Shown: positions 7,724 through 14,462 of the stretch, piece after piece
Numbering within the stretch: the first letter of the stretch is position 1
Layout: every line of letters begins with the position of its first letter
Origin: Reyranella sp.
GTDB lineage: Bacteria > Pseudomonadota > Alphaproteobacteria > Reyranellales > Reyranellaceae
Assembly (NCBI GenBank): GCA_030681635.1
Contig: JAUXRT010000375.1
Location: 1-17,202 of the forward strand
Reading direction: 5' to 3'
DNA length: 17,202 nt
Notes under the pieces: model-generated
Database searches by the model: none
What the model was told of the DNA's origin: nothing
The model's input: the letters and a program-made list of their open reading frames with translations, nothing else
Made by a program: the position numbers and the translations under genes

Positions 7724-8485
7724 ATGCGGTTTTATGTATTGAGCCTGGCGGCCATGCTGGCGTTTGCCGGCACCAGCGCCGCCCAGACCAATCCCGCGGG
7801 ATCGGTCACGCCAGAGGTCCTGCGCGGCACCTCGGCCGATCCTGAGACGAAGAAGAAGCCGCCGGCTGGTGCAAAGACGGTGGCGCCCGCCAAGAAAGTG
7901 ACGACCCAGAAGGCCGCTGCGGTATCGACCACCCAGCACAGCACCACGAAACGGGCAACCCCGGAGACCTTGCGTGCCGCCCGTTATGGCGGGTTCGCGC
8001 CGGCCCAGCCGCCCGGCCCGCCGCCGCCGCTCGACACGGTGAGCCCGCGCACTCTCAGTCTGGTCAGCTTCAACACCCAGGAGTCGCTCACCGTCACCTA
8101 TTGGTCGAACGGCGCCTATCACCGCGACGCGCTCGACAAGCTGAACCACTTCCTCCGCGACAGCCGCGACAATCTGAAGACCGAGATGGATCCGCTGCTG
8201 TTCGACGTGCTGTGGCACACGATGCAGATCGTGGGTTACGGCGGCTCGATCGAGGTGCTGTCGGCCTTCCGTTCGCCCTCGACCAACGCCTGGCTGGCCA
8301 GCGTCAGCCGTGGCGTCGCGCGCGACAGCCAGCACATGAACGGCAACGCCATGGACATCCGCTTTCCCGGCGTTGCGGTGTTCAAGATCCGCCAGGCCGC
8401 GCGCTCGCTCAACATGGGCGGCGTCGGCTTCTATCCGCGCTCCGGTTTCGTCCACCTCGACACCGGCCCGGTTCGCTACTGGTAA
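7724..8485 (+). CDS. Secreted DUF882/peptidase M15-like protein (YcbK type)
   Basis: A 253-residue protein with a signal peptide: MRF, a hydrophobic stretch, then a likely cut after TSAAQ. A low-complexity linker rich in Lys, Thr, Ala and Pro (residues about 30-105) leads to a DUF882/peptidase M15 domain. That domain keeps the zinc-site pattern SQHMNGNAMDIRF (H204 and D211) and GFVHLDTG (H244), numbered from this start. Such proteins act on cell-wall peptide cross-links or bind peptidoglycan in the periplasm; YcbK-like members are poorly characterised. I prefer the ATG at 7724 because it gives the cleanest signal peptide and has GGGG 5 bases upstream. In-frame alternatives are ATG 7703 and GTG 7694. 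It lies about 40 bases after cysG and only 2 bases before the macrodomain gene, with no functional link to nitrate use that I can see. Confidence 0.83.
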   Translation: MRFYVLSLAAMLAFAGTSAAQTNPAGSVTPEVLRGTSADPETKKKPPAGAKTVAPAKKVTTQKAAAVSTTQHSTTKRATPETLRAARYGGFAPAQPPGPPPPLDTVSPRTLSLVSFNTQESLTVTYWSNGAYHRDALDKLNHFLRDSRDNLKTEMDPLLFDVLWHTMQIVGYGGSIEVLSAFRSPSTNAWLASVSRGVARDSQHMNGNAMDIRFPGVAVFKIRQAARSLNMGGVGFYPRSGFVHLDTGPVRYW

Positions 8486-8487
8486 CA

Positions 8488-8982
8488 ATGAGCGGCATCG
8501 AGATCGTCGAAGGCGACATTACCCGCCTCGATGTCGACGCTGTCGTGAACGCTGCCAACGAAAGCCTTTTGGGTGGCGGTGGCGTGGATGGCGCGATCCA
8601 TCGCGCCGCGGGCCCCGAGCTGCTTGCCGAATGCCGGGCCCTGGGCGGCTGTCCCACCGGCGAGGCCAGAATCACCAGCGGCTATCGGCTCAAGGCTCGC
8701 CACGTGATTCACACCGTCGGGCCGGTGTGGCGTGGCGGCACTTCTGGCGAACCCGAGCTGCTCGCGCGCTGCTACCGCAACAGTCTGGCGCTTGCGGTGG
8801 CGCACGGCCTGCACAGCATCGCCTTTCCGGCCATCTCGACCGGCGTCTATGGCTATCCCAAAGAACCCGCCGCCGAGATCGCCGTGCGCGAAGCCCGCAT
8901 GATCGCCATGCCCGAGCGCATCATCTTCTGCTGCTTCGATGCGGCGACGGCCGAACTCTATCGCGAGCTGCTGGGGGCGTAG
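8488..8982 (+). CDS. Macrodomain protein, probable O-acetyl-ADP-ribose deacetylase (YmdB-like)
   Basis: A 164-residue single macrodomain. It has the family pattern IVEGDITRLDVDAVVNAANE at the N-terminus, then LLGGGGVDGAIHRAAGPEL and GEARITSGY. HVIHTVGPVW comes next, and AFPAISTGVYGYP forms the ADP-ribose diphosphate-binding loop. The length is normal for YmdB/MacroD-like enzymes, which remove acetyl or ADP-ribosyl groups from small molecules or acidic side chains. The start follows the upstream stop by 2 bases, so it is probably co-transcribed with the M15-like gene. An open frame continues upstream to 8101, but that part is a shadow of the preceding gene, and all family homology begins at 8488. 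No partner ADP-ribosyltransferase or sirtuin is nearby, so a toxin-antitoxin role of the DarTG type is not supported. Confidence 0.9.
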   Translation: MSGIEIVEGDITRLDVDAVVNAANESLLGGGGVDGAIHRAAGPELLAECRALGGCPTGEARITSGYRLKARHVIHTVGPVWRGGTSGEPELLARCYRNSLALAVAHGLHSIAFPAISTGVYGYPKEPAAEIAVREARMIAMPERIIFCCFDAATAELYRELLGA

Positions 8983-8990
8983 CCCCCAGC
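8970..8990. terminator. Perfect 9-bp hairpin at the macrodomain stop codon
   Basis: GCTGGGGGC (8970-8978) and GCCCCCAGC (8982-8990) pair perfectly around a three-base loop. The stem covers the last codons and the stop of the macrodomain gene and touches the stop of the convergent DUF924 gene. It is symmetric, so it could end transcription from both sides. No T-run follows on either side, so it is not a textbook intrinsic terminator. Confidence 0.5.
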
Positions 8991-9566
8991 TCACTGCCCG
9001 TATCGCTTAGCGTCCTGGAGATAGTCGAGCTCTTCCGCCGTACTTGCCCGCCCCAGCACTTCGTTGCGATGCGGGAAGCGGCCGAAGCGGGCGACGACGT
9101 CTCGGTGCTCCGCAGCCGATTGCAGGTTCTCCTCGCCGCCGATCGTGTCGAACAGCGCGCAGGCCAGGAGCTGGTCGGCCAGCACCTCGCTGTGGCCGAA
9201 TGGCATGTAGAAGAAGAGTCGCTGGTTCAGCCCAAAGGCAACGGGATAGAAGTGGGCAAGCGAGAACCGCGCCGTCTCGAGAGCTTTGGCGTCACCGCTG
9301 AAGGCGCGGACTGTGCGGCGGAAGCAGTTGCGCGGAAACTGGTCGCAAAGAAGGATCAGCGCCAGGGCGCCCTCGGGCGAGGCTTTCCAGGCGTCGAGCC
9401 CACCTGACACTGCGCGCTCGATCGCGGCGCCGAACCGACCCACCGTTTCGGCGTCGAATGCCGGCGTGCTCCGCCACCAGATCTCCCGCGGCTTGCCGTG
9501 ATCGGGGTCGGAAAGTGGCAGGAACCAGAAATCGAGGATGTCGCGGATGGACGGAGTGTCGATCAT
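8991..9566 (-). CDS. DUF924 family protein
   Basis: A 191-residue soluble protein of the DUF924 family, whose biochemical role is not established. Family marks seen are ILDFWF near the N-terminus, the conserved LLCDQFPRN segment, FYMPFGHSE near the middle, and a closing run GRFPHRNEVLGR. The fold is expected to be all-helical and TPR-like. The length is typical. The start is the ATG complementary to 9564-9566 (MIDTPSIRDILDFWF), where homology begins. The open frame extends about 1 kb further upstream, but that part lies antisense to the sulfatase gene and is not coding. It is convergent with the macrodomain gene and divergent from the sulfatase, with 42 bases between starts. Confidence 0.88.
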   Translation of the reverse strand: MIDTPSIRDILDFWFLPLSDPDHGKPREIWWRSTPAFDAETVGRFGAAIERAVSGGLDAWKASPEGALALILLCDQFPRNCFRRTVRAFSGDAKALETARFSLAHFYPVAFGLNQRLFFYMPFGHSEVLADQLLACALFDTIGGEENLQSAAEHRDVVARFGRFPHRNEVLGRASTAEELDYLQDAKRYGQ

Positions 9567-9583
9567 GGGCTTTAGATAAGCCC
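9567..9583. promoter_or_regulatory. Inverted repeat between divergent DUF924 and sulfatase genes
   Basis: GGGCTT (9567-9572) and AAGCCC (9578-9583) flank a five-base A+T-rich centre. The repeat lies directly before the DUF924 start, in a gap of only 42 bases between two divergent starts. It could be an operator or could structure the DUF924 leader. The sulfatase has its own strong ribosome-binding site, GGGGAGGA at 9593-9600. No convincing -35/-10 pair was found. Confidence 0.3.
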
Positions 9584-9608
9584 AAGACGGCCGGGGAGGA
9601 AAGTCCGC

Positions 9609-11174
9609 ATGGGCAAGGTCAAAAACATTCTCTTCATCATGTGCGACCAGCTGCGCGCCGATCACCTGTCGTGCGCTGGCCATCCGCATCTGAAAACGCC
9701 TGCCATCGACGCGCTGGCCGCCCGCGGTGTGCGCTTCCCGCGCGCCTATGTGCAGTCGGGCGTCTGCGGCCCCAGCCGCATGAGCTACTACACCGGCCGC
9801 TACATGTTCTCCCATGGCGCCACCTGGAACCGCGTGCCGCTCTCCCTGCGCGAAAAAACCATCGGCGATTACCTGACGCCCGCCGGCATAAAAGTCGCGC
9901 TGGCCGGCAAGACCCATGTCATGCCCGACCTCGAAGGCCTCGAACGCTACGGCATAGAAGGCGGCTCGGCGCTCGATGCGCTGCTGCGCGCCGGCCGCTT
10001 CGAGGAGATCGACCGCTACGACGGCCACCATCCGCCCGGCAAGGAGAGCGGCTACCCCGACTATCTCCGCAGGAGCGGCTACAATTCCGACGATCCCTGG
10101 ACCGACTATGTCATCGCCGCCGACGGTCCGAACGGTGAGGCGCTCAGCGGCTGGCACATGCGCAATGTCCATCTCCCGGCGCGCGTGAAGGAGGAGCATT
10201 CCGAGACCGCCTACATGACCCGCGAGGCCATGCGCTTCATGGACGAGCAGGGTGAAAAGCCCTGGTGCCTGCACCTCTCCTACGTGAAGCCGCACTGGCC
10301 CTATATGGCGCCCGCGCCCTATCACAATATGTATGTCGCTGCCGACACGCTGCCGTTGAACCGCGACGAGCAGGAGCGGGTGGACGAGCATCCCGTGCTT
10401 GCTGCTTACCGCGAACACGAGGAATCGATCTCCTTCTCGCGCCCCGAGGCACCCGGCATCGTGCGCCCGGCCTATATGGGCCTGATCAAGCAGATCGACG
10501 ATTGGCTCGGCCGCCTGTTCGCCCACATGGGCAAGAGCGGTCGCCTCGACGACACGCTGATCTTCTTCACCTCCGACCACGGCGACTTCCAGGGCGACCA
10601 TTGGCTGGGCGAGAAGGAGATGTTTTATGAAGAGGCGCTACGCGTGCCCTTCATTGTCGTCGATCCCGACCCCGAGGCCGATCTCACGCGCGGCACCGTC
10701 GATGAAAGGTTCGTCGAGGCGGTCGACGTCGTGCCGACCATCCTCGAGGCGCTGGGCCTGCCGCCGCATGACCATCTCGTCGAGGGCCGGTCGCTGGTCC
10801 CGCTCACGCGCCGGATCCACCTCGACACCTGGCGCGATGCGGTTTTCTCCGAACTCGACTATTCCTTCCGCCAGGCGCGGCTGATCCTGAAGCGCGGGCC
10901 GCGTGACTGCCGTGCCATCATGGTCCGGACCGACCGCTGGAAATACGTGTGGTGGCAGGATTTCAGGCCGATGCTGTTCGATCTCGCCAACGATCCGCAG
11001 GAGCGGCGCGACCTCGGGGCCCAAGAGGCTTATGCCCATATCCATCGCGAGATGGAGGGGCGCCTCGGCGCCTGGCTGAAGGCGCGCAAGACCCGGGTCA
11101 CGGTCGACGATTCCTATGTTTCCCAGCGCACCGCCACACACAAGAAAGCCGGGGTTTTCTTCGGCGTTTGGTGA
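9609..11174 (+). CDS. Sulfatase/alkaline-phosphatase superfamily hydrolase (formylglycine type)
   Basis: A 521-residue hydrolase of sulfate (or phosphonate/phosphate) esters. D13 in FIMCDQ is a metal ligand. The CGPSR box (C53 to R57) is the C-x-P-S-R signature whose Cys is converted to formylglycine by a maturation enzyme. K101 and H103 in GKTH and H229 in KPHWPY are active-site candidates, and D323 and H324 in TSDHGD complete the metal site. No signal peptide is visible, so it is probably cytoplasmic. The overall pattern (VQSGVCGPSRMSYYTGRY, EALRVPFI) resembles the arylsulfatase/phosphonate monoester hydrolase group; the substrate cannot be read from the sequence. The GGGGAGGA ribosome-binding site is 8 bases before the ATG. 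No formylglycine-generating enzyme or sulfate-ester transporter is nearby. Confidence 0.9.
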   Translation: MGKVKNILFIMCDQLRADHLSCAGHPHLKTPAIDALAARGVRFPRAYVQSGVCGPSRMSYYTGRYMFSHGATWNRVPLSLREKTIGDYLTPAGIKVALAGKTHVMPDLEGLERYGIEGGSALDALLRAGRFEEIDRYDGHHPPGKESGYPDYLRRSGYNSDDPWTDYVIAADGPNGEALSGWHMRNVHLPARVKEEHSETAYMTREAMRFMDEQGEKPWCLHLSYVKPHWPYMAPAPYHNMYVAADTLPLNRDEQERVDEHPVLAAYREHEESISFSRPEAPGIVRPAYMGLIKQIDDWLGRLFAHMGKSGRLDDTLIFFTSDHGDFQGDHWLGEKEMFYEEALRVPFIVVDPDPEADLTRGTVDERFVEAVDVVPTILEALGLPPHDHLVEGRSLVPLTRRIHLDTWRDAVFSELDYSFRQARLILKRGPRDCRAIMVRTDRWKYVWWQDFRPMLFDLANDPQERRDLGAQEAYAHIHREMEGRLGAWLKARKTRVTVDDSYVSQRTATHKKAGVFFGVW

Positions 11175-11180
11175 GCGGCA

Positions 11181-11486
11181 TCATCTTTGCCGCGCTTCGG
11201 CCCTCATGTTTTCGAGTCGCTGCCGGAGCCGCGTGATCTGATAACGAGGCGGATTCCGCTCGAGCTGAGCGACGCGCCAGGTCGAGCGTTCGGCCACTGG
11301 CGTGACGCAATCGCCCAGCGCCGTCCTGGCACGATCGTAGATCCCGGCCTCCATATAGCTCAACGCGTGGACCAGGCAGCTCTCTTCCCAGCTGTCGGGT
11401 TGGCGCTGCAAGGCCTCGAGCTGATCGAGGATCGCCGCAAATGCCGTAAGCACTTCCTGCTTCTCTTCAGCGGAGTATCTCGCCAT
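11181..11486 (-). CDS. Small hypothetical protein, 101 residues
   Basis: I do not recognise this family. The product is charged, predicted mostly helical and soluble: an N-terminal helix (EEKQEVLTAFAAILDQLEAL), a middle part with two Cys (C37, C60), and a very Arg-rich C-terminal helix (YQITRLRQRLENMRAEARQR). The middle (LVHALSYMEAGIYDRARTAL) reads like a single TPR-type helical hairpin, which is weak inference. Support for coding is a GGAG at good spacing before the ATG at 11486, sensible amphipathic helices, and a stop that sits 6 bases from the convergent sulfatase stop. The overlapping + strand frame looks less protein-like. Confidence 0.6.
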   Translation of the reverse strand: MARYSAEEKQEVLTAFAAILDQLEALQRQPDSWEESCLVHALSYMEAGIYDRARTALGDCVTPVAERSTWRVAQLERNPPRYQITRLRQRLENMRAEARQR

Positions 11487-11637
11487 GGCCGATCGCTCCG
11501 TTCAATTGTCGGCACCGAGGGTGCACACAAACTGCAGAACGCCCGGTTTCTGTGGCGCATCTATGGCAGCAAAACGAGGCTGAGCTGCCCACACCGGCTA
11601 CCCACCAGAAGCACGAGGCCCTCTTCGGGGTATGTAA

Positions 11638-11654
11638 ATCGGCTCTGAGCCGAT
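11638..11654. promoter_or_regulatory. 17-bp perfect palindrome upstream of the 123-residue orphan
   Basis: ATCGGCTC (11638-11645) and GAGCCGAT (11647-11654) are perfect inverted copies around one central T. They sit 33 bases before the ATG at 11688 in a 201-base gap between divergent genes. This is the expected size and symmetry of a dimeric repressor operator. In RNA it could also form a 7-bp hairpin with a three-base loop. A weaker repeat, GCACC-gag-GGTGC, lies at 11512-11524 near the divergent gene. Nothing else was recognised in the gap. Confidence 0.4.
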
Positions 11655-11687
11655 ACAGTCCGGGCTTGGCCTTGCAGCGGGGTTTCC

Positions 11688-12059
11688 ATGAAACGCAGCC
11701 CAAGATCATTCACCTGCCTGGCGCTTGCAGCGCCGTTGATCCTGTTCGGGCACGACGCCTGGTCGCGCATCGATCCGGAGGACCAGAAGCTCATCGATGC
11801 CGCAAGCTGCGAGGAAATCGTTCGGGAGTACCGGAACTATTCCGCCGCCGAGAAGGAAGCAGAGGCCCAGATCCGGCAATCCAACGCCGGCACGGCGGCC
11901 GCCAACGTCGCTGGCATTGCAGCCTTCGCCGTCCTGGGTTTCGGTTTCTTCACCTGGGACGACAACTCGGACGCGCAGGAGAACCTGGCCGAATTGCGTG
12001 ACATCCGCGTGGCTATTGCCGAAGGCGCCCGCAAGAAGGGCTGCAACCTCCAGCGCTGA
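11688..12059 (+). CDS. Small exported hypothetical protein with Gly/Ala-rich hydrophobic segment
   Basis: I do not recognise the family. The 123-residue product starts MKRSPRSFTCLALAAPLILF, a convincing signal peptide with a possible cut after residue 26 (DAWS). It continues with a charged helical part (residues 28-65), a Gly/Ala hydrophobic segment (69-90, NVAGIAAFAVLGFGFFTW) and an amphipathic C-terminal helix. C41 and C119 could form a disulfide in the periplasm. The small-residue spacing in the hydrophobic part resembles glycine-zipper envelope proteins, but that is inference. A GGGG lies 6 bases before the ATG. The stop is 3 bases from the stop of the convergent racemase-family gene. Confidence 0.65.
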   Translation: MKRSPRSFTCLALAAPLILFGHDAWSRIDPEDQKLIDAASCEEIVREYRNYSAAEKEAEAQIRQSNAGTAAANVAGIAAFAVLGFGFFTWDDNSDAQENLAELRDIRVAIAEGARKKGCNLQR

Positions 12060-12062
12060 TCC

Positions 12063-13244
12063 TTATCCGCGCTGCTTCGCGGGATGTGCTCGCAGTCCGG
12101 CTTCGTTGACCTCGACACCCCAGCCCGGACCGGTCGGCAGGATGTAGTCACCGTTCTCGATGACGGGCGGGGTCTTCACGAAATCGTCGCGCCACGTCAC
12201 GCTGTCGATGTCGATCTCCATGATGCGGAAGTTGGGCACCGCGGCACAGAAGTGCGCGCTGATGGCGCTGGCGAGATGGCCGTAGAAATTGTGTGGCGCG
12301 ACGTTGACCTCGTAGACCTCGGCCATGGCCGCGATCTTCAGCGACTCGTAGAAGCCGTTCCAGATGACATCGACGATGGCCGTGTCGAAAGCATAGGCTT
12401 CGAAGTAGGGGCGGAAGTCGCGGCGCTCCAGCAGCGTCTCGCCCGAGGCGATCGGGCAGGGTGCGTCGCGGCGGATGAGGGCGATCGACTTCGGATCGTG
12501 CGCGTCCAACTCCAGCCAGGTGAGCCCGGTCGGTGCGACGGCTTCGGCGATCCGCCTAAAACCTTCGGTGCGGAAGTGGAAGTTGAGATCGAGCATGATG
12601 CCGACATCGGGTCCGCAGCCCTTGCGGAAGGCTTCTACGGTCTTGGCCGCGCTGCGGGCGATGAAGGCGTCCCAGTTGCGCTCGGGAAAACCCCGGCCCA
12701 CGACGAAGCCCGGCCGATAGGCGCTGATCTGGCCGTCCGTCTCGATGGCGATGTTGGTTTTCAGCGCCGAGAATCCGCGGGCCTTCACTTCACGGCCGAC
12801 CGCGGTCATGTCGTCGTAGGTCCGGACCGGCGGCGTGCCGACCAGCTCGGCATTGCGCATCCGGTAGGAACCGCAGTGCGACCAGTAGACCGGGATGCGG
12901 TCGCGCAGCTTGCCGCCGAACAGCTGATAGACGGGAACGCCCAGGGCCTTGCCCTTGATGTCGAGCAGTGCATTCTCGATGGCCGCAATCGCCTGGCGCA
13001 CGACGCCGCCCCGTGACTGGGTCGACTTGGTGGCGAGAACGGCATTGATCAGTTCGAGCGCCATCGGATCCATGCCGATCACGTTCGGCATCAGCGCCTC
13101 GATCACTGCCGACAGGCCGGGGCTGCCGAAACTCTCGTTGTATTCCGACCAACCGGCGATCCCGTCATCGGTGACCAGTTTCAGGAAGGAGAAGGTCCGC
13201 CAGCCGGCGTCGCACTGGAAGATTTCGTACGCTTCGACCTTCAT
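12063..13244 (-). CDS. Mandelate racemase/muconate lactonizing enzyme family protein (enolase superfamily)
   Basis: A 393-residue protein with an N-terminal capping domain (1-125) and a modified TIM barrel. Mg2+ ligands are D219 (LDLNFHF), E245 (LELDAHD) and E269 (ASGETLL). A His-Asp dyad, H318 (VAPHNFYGHLA) and D292, places it in the mandelate racemase subgroup. Where that subgroup has Lys-x-Lys on the second strand, this protein has K162-T-N164. About 57 residues separate that strand from D219, against about 30 in mandelate racemase, so there is an insertion with YRPGFVVGRGFPERN. Expected chemistry is proton abstraction next to a carboxylate: dehydration of an acid sugar, or racemisation. 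The substrate is unknown. GGGGGAAG precedes the ATG at good spacing. No sugar-acid transporter or aldolase is adjacent. Confidence 0.88.
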   Translation of the reverse strand: MKVEAYEIFQCDAGWRTFSFLKLVTDDGIAGWSEYNESFGSPGLSAVIEALMPNVIGMDPMALELINAVLATKSTQSRGGVVRQAIAAIENALLDIKGKALGVPVYQLFGGKLRDRIPVYWSHCGSYRMRNAELVGTPPVRTYDDMTAVGREVKARGFSALKTNIAIETDGQISAYRPGFVVGRGFPERNWDAFIARSAAKTVEAFRKGCGPDVGIMLDLNFHFRTEGFRRIAEAVAPTGLTWLELDAHDPKSIALIRRDAPCPIASGETLLERRDFRPYFEAYAFDTAIVDVIWNGFYESLKIAAMAEVYEVNVAPHNFYGHLASAISAHFCAAVPNFRIMEIDIDSVTWRDDFVKTPPVIENGDYILPTGPGWGVEVNEAGLRAHPAKQRG

Positions 13245-13348
13245 CGCTTCCCCCGATCACGCTTCAGCCGGTCGAGACTGGAGCATCGTCGCTGCCGAAA
13301 CAACCGCGCGGGACGCTTGGCGAAGATCTCTGGCCGATCCGGTCGACA

Positions 13349-13384
13349 GGGAGATAAACTCCCGGCCTGGATGTCCGGGGAGGA
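13349..13384 (+). promoter_or_regulatory. Possible Shine-Dalgarno-sequestering alternative hairpins
   Basis: GGGAG (13349-13353) can pair with CTCCC (13359-13363) across ATAAA. The same CTCCC, extended to CTCCCGG, can instead pair with CCGGGGAG (13375-13382), which contains the ribosome-binding site of the 84-residue gene, with one bulged G. The two pairings exclude each other. This could be a leader switch or chance in G+C-rich DNA; no known riboswitch class was recognised. Confidence 0.25.
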
Positions 13385-13387
13385 ACA

Positions 13388-13642
13388 ATGAAGCTCGATA
13401 CAGCGCGCCTGCTGGCGGACGTCCGGCGCACCTGCCAGACGATCGACAAGTCCGTCCCGCGGTGGGTGCTGGTGCTCTTCGCCGCCAGTCTGGGGGCGTT
13501 GTTGCTGGTGGAACTGGACCGCCGCTTCTACAGCATGGGCAGGTTCACGCCCTATTACATCTATCTGAATTACGCCATAGCAGCGGGCACGGCAGCCTTC
13601 ATCGTCTTCCGGTATCGCGCCGCCCGCCGCGCCGGGCGTTGA
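13388..13642 (+). CDS. Small two-helix membrane protein, hypothetical
   Basis: An 84-residue protein I cannot assign to a family. The N-terminal 25 residues are charged and probably cytoplasmic. Membrane segments are predicted at 26-42 (WVLVLFAASLGALLLVE) and 56-74 (YYIYLNYAIAAGTAAFIVF). An aromatic and basic loop (LDRRFYSMGRFTP) lies between them and a basic tail (RYRAARRAGR) follows, consistent with both ends inside. Coding is supported by a strong GGGGAGGA at 13377-13384 just before the ATG. It diverges from the racemase-family gene, with 143 bases between starts, and ends 3 bases before the dehydrogenase gene, with which it is probably co-transcribed. Confidence 0.72.
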   Translation: MKLDTARLLADVRRTCQTIDKSVPRWVLVLFAASLGALLLVELDRRFYSMGRFTPYYIYLNYAIAAGTAAFIVFRYRAARRAGR

Positions 13643-13645
13643 TCG

Positions 13646-14440
13646 ATGACGCCCGCCGGCCAGCAAGTTCGCCGCTACCCGGAAATGAAGGGCCGGGTCG
13701 CCCTCGTGACCGGCGGCACCAGCGGCATCGGGCTCGCGGCGGCCCAGGGCTTTGCCCGCGAGGGTGCTACTGTCGTGCTCACCAGCCGCAACGAGAAGCG
13801 CGCGCAGGCGGCGCTCAAGACGTTTGAAGAGGGCTCTTCTGTGTCGTGGATCGCCAGTGACACTTCCGACGGCAAGTCGGTGGCGCGCCTGGTCCAGACG
13901 ATCATCGAGCGCTACGGAAGTCTCGACTACGCCTTCAACAATGGTGGCAGCATCGGTGGCGAAGACCTCGCACCGATCGCCGAGATGAGCGAGGAAAGCT
14001 GGCGCCGGACCATCGATGGCTATCTGACGTCAGTCTTCCTCTGCATGCGTCATCAATTGCCGCCCATGCTGGCCGCCAAACGCGGCGTCGTCGTCAACAT
14101 GTCGTCGATCTATGGGCTTCGCGGTCATTCGATCCCGGGTGGCGGGGCCTATGCCGCGGCCAAGCACGGCGTCTTGGGTCTTACCAACAGCGCCGCCCGC
14201 CAATATGCCGCGAGCGGTGTGCGCATCACGGCGGTTACGCCGGGTTGGGTCGAGACGCCGCCTATCGCCGAATGGATGAAGGCCGACCCGAAATTCGCCA
14301 CCGCCATCACCCGCCTCACGCCGCGCGGTCGCCTCGCCTTGCCTGACGAAGTCGCCAACGCGGTACTCTTCCTTTGCTCGGACGCGGCTTCGGCTATGAT
14401 CGGCAGCCCGCTCGTCGTCGATGGCGGATTTTTGAGTTGA
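13646..14440 (+). CDS. Short-chain dehydrogenase/reductase (SDR)
   Basis: A 264-residue classical SDR, an NAD(P)-dependent oxidoreductase of unknown substrate. TGGTSGIG (22-29) is the cofactor glycine motif. R48 after the second strand (TSRNEKR) suggests NADP(H). D72 contacts the adenine, NNGG (98-101) replaces the usual NNAG, and S153/S154 with Y169-x3-K173 form the catalytic centre. PGWVETP and the closing VVDGGFLS are normal for the family. The tetrad Asn expected in vNLxG appears to be Tyr126 (GYLTSVF). The start at 13646 is chosen for its 3-base spacing to the upstream stop; an in-frame ATG at 13685 (MKGRVALVTGG) would give a more typical N-terminus. Confidence 0.9.
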   Translation: MTPAGQQVRRYPEMKGRVALVTGGTSGIGLAAAQGFAREGATVVLTSRNEKRAQAALKTFEEGSSVSWIASDTSDGKSVARLVQTIIERYGSLDYAFNNGGSIGGEDLAPIAEMSEESWRRTIDGYLTSVFLCMRHQLPPMLAAKRGVVVNMSSIYGLRGHSIPGGGAYAAAKHGVLGLTNSAARQYAASGVRITAVTPGWVETPPIAEWMKADPKFATAITRLTPRGRLALPDEVANAVLFLCSDAASAMIGSPLVVDGGFLS

Positions 14441-14462
14441 TGTTCAATCAGGAGGAAGCCCC

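Noticed and set aside
8488..8982. Macrodomain as part of a DarTG-like toxin-antitoxin or defence system
   Set aside because: No ADP-ribosyltransferase, sirtuin or other defence gene is adjacent. Its neighbours are a peptidase-like protein and DUF924.
9567..10601. About 1 kb N-terminal extension of the DUF924 frame
   Set aside because: The DUF924 homology starts at 9566. The extension lies antisense to the sulfatase and has no family resemblance, so it is not a fusion.
11187..11648. + strand open frame overlapping the 101-residue - strand gene
   Set aside because: It lacks a good ribosome-binding site, and its composition is less protein-like than that of the - strand frame, which has GGAG before its start.
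12084..13016. + strand open frame opposite the racemase-family gene
   Set aside because: It is antisense to intact metal-ligand motifs, with Asp/Val/Gly-biased composition.
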